From positions 1-34,991 of the forward strand of contig NZ_DIXC01000073.1 of NCBI RefSeq assembly GCF_002435945.1: DNA of 34,991 bases, given 5' to 3'. Source of the DNA: Mesotoga sp. UBA6090. GTDB lineage: Bacteria > Thermotogota > Thermotogae > Petrotogales > Kosmotogaceae. Shown here one piece after another: positions 31,493 to 34,991 of this stretch; position 1 is the first letter of the stretch, and every line of letters begins with the position of its first letter. The position numbers and the translations under genes were made by a program. The notes under the pieces are model-generated. The model had not been told where the DNA came from. It did not search any database and worked only from the letters and a program-made list of their open reading frames with translations.

Positions 31493-33858
31493 AGCTGTAT
31501 CTCGAATGGCTTAACGAATTCATTGACGTAACCGACAAGACTCCCGAAGAACTCAGCAATAGCCTTTCGCTAAGCGGTACTGAAGTTGCCGGAATCGAGT
31601 ATCCCTGGAAATACGTACAGGGAGCGGTAGTTGGAAGAATTCGTTCGACAAGGTCTCACCCTGAGAGTGAGCGGCTCTTAATAACTGAAGTGGATATTGG
31701 TTCACGCGAAGCTGTGATTGTTACCGCAGATATGACTGTCAAGAGTGGGGAAACAGTAGCGGTTCTGCCCGAAGGCTCCTCGCTTTCCGGTGAGAAAATA
31801 GAGAAGAAAGAGTTTCTCGGTGTCGAATCGGAAGGGATGTTTCTGTCTCTGGAAGAACTTCGGCTTGAAGACAAATCTCTCACAATAATGCGATTGAAAG
31901 AGGGGCGACTGGGAGAATCTGTTGTTGAATTGCTTGGACTTAACTCGGCGGTAATAGAAGTAGAGTTAACAGCTAATCGCGGCGACTGCCTTTCTACAAT
32001 TGGTATGGCAAGGGAGCTTGGCGCGATCTATGAGAGAAAAGTAGAGAAACCCGGTGTCGACGAATCGATCGAGTCTGGAGAGGATCCGGTACTGAAAGTG
32101 ATATTAAGAGACAGTGGCTGTAGCAGGTACACGGCTCTCCTTATGAATGATGTGAATATCTGTGATTCTCCTCTATGGATGAAGAAGAGATTGGTTGCGG
32201 CCGGCTTAAGGCCGATAAACAATGTTGTGGATATAACAAACTATGTGATGCTTGAGACGGGACATCCAATTCATGCCTTTGATGTCGAGAGGATCGGATC
32301 GACCGAAATTGTTGTTCGTGAAGCGAGAAACGGTGAAAAGCTTAAACTTCTGGATGGCAAGATTGTCGAGCTCGATAGCAACGACATGCTTATAACTAAT
32401 GGTGAGACGCCGCTCGCACTGGCCGGAGTAATGGGTGGAGAGGATTCTGGAATCTATTTGACAACGAAGAATGTACTGCTCGAAGTTGCCGTTTTCGATC
32501 CCGTAAGAATTCGTAAGACCGCTAGAAAGCTTGGGATTTCGACAGACAGCTCATACAGATTTGAGAGAGGAATCGATTATGAAGATTCTCTCTATGTTAT
32601 GAAGCGCCTGGCAGACTTGATGAAACAGTTGGCCTGCGCGTCGGTTGGCTCGAAGATCGTTGATGCTGGTGGAGTGATTAAGACAGAGCCCATGAATCTG
32701 AGAGAATCATTCATAACCCAAACATTGGGTGGATCAGTGCCGATAGAGAAGACAACCAGCATATTGAAAAACCTCGGATTCAAACCCGAGAAGACGGAAA
32801 GTGGCTGGAAAGTTACACCACCTCCATTCAGAGCGTACGATACGAAGCAGGAGATCGATCTTGTCGAAGAGATCGGCAGGATCTATGGCTACGACAATTT
32901 CGAAAATGAACTTCCAAGAATTCTCCCAATTTCAGAAGGGGTTCCTAAATCTCTGAAGAGACAGAAGAAATTGAAGGAATTGATGGTTGCATATGGATTC
33001 GATGAGATAGTGACTTACAGCTTCATAAATCCCGACGAGATTTCGAGAATCGATGCGAGTGTCGATCATTTGGATCTTGCGAATCCGCTTTCGATGGATA
33101 TGGCAGTTATGAGGCCTTCTCTGGTCTATAATCTCTTGTCTGCAACTTCTTATAATTACAGAAGGCAGAATAGAGATATTAAACTTTTCGAGGTAGCTTC
33201 GGTTTTTGATCCAAAGAAAGAGCGGGGGGAGACAATTGCTCTTGGTTTCGTCTCGACCGGCCGTGAAAACCCGCTGGATTATTCCGACAAGAGAGTAGTC
33301 GACTTTTTCACCTTCAAGGGGATAGTTGACGAGTTCTTCTCGTTATACGGTTTGACCCCTTCTTTCAGTAGTTTCTCGACTCCCTGGCTAGAAAAGGGCA
33401 AGGCCGTCTCGGTTGAGATCGAAGGAGTGAATGTTGGGTTCTTTGGTGCCGTTGACATTTCTATTGCCGATTCGCTCTACGAAATCAAGAGTGGCGAGGT
33501 GTACATTGCAGAGCTCAATTTAAGCTTAGTAGAGAGCATGATGAAAAAGTTTGCCGGCGCAAAGAAGATCTCCCCTTTCCCGAGGGTCTTTAGGGACCTC
33601 TCTTTTCTGGTACCGCACTCTGTTAAGTATGGAGATTTGGAGGCTCTTATAAGCAGGACTCTTGAAGGAACCGCCTTTGGAGAAATCAGAGTATCCGATC
33701 TCTACAATGGAAAGGGAATAGAGCCTGGATACAAGAGCATCACCGTTACTCTGGCCTTTGAAACTTTCGACAGAACCCTGACTGATGAAGAAATAAACTG
33801 TCTTGTTGATCTTGTCTTGAGAGAGACGCAGAAGATAGGTGTGAAGCTGCGTGGATAA
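31489..33858 (+). CDS. pheT: Phenylalanine-tRNA ligase beta subunit
   Basis: The 789-residue beta subunit, which binds the tRNA and edits mischarged Tyr. Domains in order: an N-terminal part, the tRNA-binding OB domain (about 40-150), the B3/B4 editing domain (about 205-370, with YVMLETGHPIHAFD and GGEDSGI), the B5 domain (about 400-475), the catalytic-like core (about 480-690) and the ferredoxin-fold anticodon-binding domain at the C-terminus (about 695-789, FPRVFRDLSFLVP). The length is standard. The ATG overlaps the pheS stop, and the next gene starts within its end. Confidence 0.97.
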   Translation: MKLYLEWLNEFIDVTDKTPEELSNSLSLSGTEVAGIEYPWKYVQGAVVGRIRSTRSHPESERLLITEVDIGSREAVIVTADMTVKSGETVAVLPEGSSLSGEKIEKKEFLGVESEGMFLSLEELRLEDKSLTIMRLKEGRLGESVVELLGLNSAVIEVELTANRGDCLSTIGMARELGAIYERKVEKPGVDESIESGEDPVLKVILRDSGCSRYTALLMNDVNICDSPLWMKKRLVAAGLRPINNVVDITNYVMLETGHPIHAFDVERIGSTEIVVREARNGEKLKLLDGKIVELDSNDMLITNGETPLALAGVMGGEDSGIYLTTKNVLLEVAVFDPVRIRKTARKLGISTDSSYRFERGIDYEDSLYVMKRLADLMKQLACASVGSKIVDAGGVIKTEPMNLRESFITQTLGGSVPIEKTTSILKNLGFKPEKTESGWKVTPPPFRAYDTKQEIDLVEEIGRIYGYDNFENELPRILPISEGVPKSLKRQKKLKELMVAYGFDEIVTYSFINPDEISRIDASVDHLDLANPLSMDMAVMRPSLVYNLLSATSYNYRRQNRDIKLFEVASVFDPKKERGETIALGFVSTGRENPLDYSDKRVVDFFTFKGIVDEFFSLYGLTPSFSSFSTPWLEKGKAVSVEIEGVNVGFFGAVDISIADSLYEIKSGEVYIAELNLSLVESMMKKFAGAKKISPFPRVFRDLSFLVPHSVKYGDLEALISRTLEGTAFGEIRVSDLYNGKGIEPGYKSITVTLAFETFDRTLTDEEINCLVDLVLRETQKIGVKLRG

Positions 33859-34636
33859 TCTGCTTCTCAATACCTTCAGCAGAAGAATAAGGGCATTTCT
33901 TCCGGAACTCTGGCGAAAGGTCTCCAAGGAAGAGTTTTCAGTGGAACGGAAAACGGGATATAAGGACATCGTCACCTCGGTCGACCTGGAGATAGAGGAC
34001 AGGCTGCGGACATTTCTTCATGATCTCTTTCCGGAGGGTGATTATCTGGGTGAAGAGTCAGGCCCGGACGTGAGGTCGTCGACAATGTGGATAGTTGATC
34101 CTGTTGATGGAACAACAAACTTTTCTAAGTCAAATCCGCATTATTCTACGCAGATTGCTCTCTACTCCGAGAATCGTGTTGTGCTGGCAATTACTTATGA
34201 CCACAACCGAAAGGAGACCTTTCATGCGATTGAAGGTCAAGGCGCTTACCTGAACAACAAAAGGATCTGGGTAAGCAAGACGAGAGATCTCCGTGAAGCC
34301 ACTAGCCATGTGGGGATGCAGTACTCATCCGAGACCGCCTTTGAGCGGATTACCACAAGAATCAACAGAGCAATAAAGATATGCAGGGGGCTGCGAATAA
34401 CAGGAAGTGCCTGTCTCGATTTTGCCTATGTTGCGTCGGGGCGAGCAGATGTCTTCTGGGAAGAGAGGCTAAAACCCTGGGACGTCGCAAGCGGTGTGCT
34501 TCTCGTCAAAGAAGCCGGAGGTTTTGTTGGCAGCTGTGTCGAAGAACCTTTCGACCTCTTCAGTCCTAATGTACTCGTTGCCAACAACTCACCCGAACTG
34601 GTAAAGGAATTTCGCGAGAAAGTCTTGTACGACTGA
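33851..34636 (+). CDS. Inositol-monophosphatase-family phosphatase
   Basis: A lithium-sensitive-type, magnesium-dependent sugar phosphatase of 261 residues. The motifs are all present: KDIVTSVDLEIED, GEES (67-70), WIVDPVDGTTNF (Asp83, Asp86, Thr88) and KPWDVASGVLLVKEAGG (Trp210-Asp211). In Thermotogota relatives act on inositol-1-phosphate, fructose-1,6-bisphosphate or related sugars; the substrate cannot be told. The GTG start overlaps the end of pheT by 8 bases, so it is the last gene of the pheS-pheT unit. It is not a phenylalanine pathway enzyme; the link is positional. Confidence 0.9.
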   Translation: MDNLLLNTFSRRIRAFLPELWRKVSKEEFSVERKTGYKDIVTSVDLEIEDRLRTFLHDLFPEGDYLGEESGPDVRSSTMWIVDPVDGTTNFSKSNPHYSTQIALYSENRVVLAITYDHNRKETFHAIEGQGAYLNNKRIWVSKTRDLREATSHVGMQYSSETAFERITTRINRAIKICRGLRITGSACLDFAYVASGRADVFWEERLKPWDVASGVLLVKEAGGFVGSCVEEPFDLFSPNVLVANNSPELVKEFREKVLYD

Positions 34637-34968
34637 ACGAGAGCATTTACTCGATAAGAGAGCGAAGACCCGCTGATCGCTGGAAGAGCCGCTGTTCGCT
34701 AGACGCTGATCGCTGTAAAAAACGTCCTTCGTTGAGAATTTGTTCTTCGTTCCAGAGCGAGGATCTGTTTTTCGTTCTTGGCCAAGATCAAAACCAAGAG
34801 CAAGATCATGGACCCGTCCTTCGTCAAGACTAAAGCCAGATTCTGACCAGGAGCTTTGTCAGATGACATAAAAGGCAGAAAGAAGATGACTTTGAGAGCG
34901 GGATGACACTTATCATTGCTCTTTCAGATAGAGGTCTGGCTTCTTCTTGCAACTTGCATCTTGGAACC
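34637..34968. repeat. Non-coding region with degenerate short repeats
   Basis: No gene is supported here. Short related units recur: CGCTGATCGCTG at 34671-34682 and again at 34704-34715, CGCTGTTCGCT at 34690-34700, then looser TTCGTT units CGTCCTTCGTTG at 34723-34734, GTTCTTCGTTC at 34742-34752, CTGTTTTTCGTTC at 34765-34777 and CGTCCTTCGTC at 34815-34825. Spacing is irregular (about 14-50 bases). They may be a decayed intergenic repeat family. No terminator for the pheST unit was found. Confidence 0.5.
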
Positions 34969-34991
34969 GGTCTGACCCTTGGTTATTGGAG
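34969..34991 (-). repeat. Left terminal repeat of another copy of the IS
   Basis: The last 23 bases, GGTCTGACCCTTGG then TTATTGGAG, are the reverse complement of the repeat at 268-290 with one mismatch. It is oriented as the left end of an element that continues beyond the window, in the same direction as the left-hand copy. Confidence 0.65.

Noticed and set aside
1..34991. CRISPR arrays, tRNA and rRNA genes, prophage genes
   Set aside because: No regularly spaced repeats, cloverleaf-like sequence, rRNA core sequence or phage structural gene was seen.

Overview
The window looks like a chromosomal segment of a mesophilic member of the Thermotogota, most like Mesotoga or its Kosmotogaceae relatives. 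That is an inference from the compact same-strand operons, the frequent TTG/GTG starts behind strong GGAGG ribosome binding sites, the moderate base composition and the general look of the proteins; no rRNA gene is present to confirm it. Most of the window is ordinary, gene-dense chromosome with housekeeping genes (xseA/xseB, cinA, mfd, mnmE, nth, pheS/pheT). No CRISPR array, tRNA, rRNA or prophage was seen.

Layout. 1-290 is the right end of an insertion sequence: the C-terminus of a DDE transposase and a terminal repeat. The last 23 bases of the window match that repeat in the opposite orientation (22 of 23), so a second copy in the same direction probably begins there. 291-827 is a gene-poor stretch with one good promoter and a palindrome. 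A small membrane protein (828-1310) runs into the stop codon of an acetyltransferase that follows xseA-xseB. An SDR dehydrogenase with its own promoter, operator-like palindrome and terminator comes next. From 10401 down to 4998 is a five-gene ABC transporter operon: a DUF3798-type binding protein, a double ATPase, two permeases and a small membrane-anchored protein. A strong hairpin follows the binding-protein gene.

10660-13536 on the plus strand holds an AEC-family transporter, apparently with a leaderless transcript, then a patatin-like phospholipase paired with a lipoprotein. 13656-16482 (minus) is a tightly coupled operon of a PLP-dependent sulfur amino acid enzyme, a zinc dehydrogenase and a YjjG-type nucleotidase. 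16658-22926 (minus) is the overlapping operon cinA-mfd-mnmE plus an unknown membrane protein. Divergent from it, a TPP riboswitch precedes a thiamine-type binding protein and a fused permease, with no ATPase gene beside them. nth overlaps the permease tail to tail and forms a pair with an M18 aminopeptidase.

27920-29888 encodes an ECF sigma factor, a membrane-anchored candidate anti-sigma factor and an exported protein, behind a site that looks like an ECF-type (self-regulated) promoter. A PerR-type regulator, pheS-pheT and an inositol-monophosphatase-family gene finish the coding part. 34637-34968 is non-coding and carries degenerate short repeats.

The items most worth a second look are the DUF3798 transporter operon, the self-regulated sigma/anti-sigma/exported trio, the riboswitch with its ribosome-site hairpin and missing ATPase, the patatin-lipoprotein pair, and the paired insertion-sequence ends.
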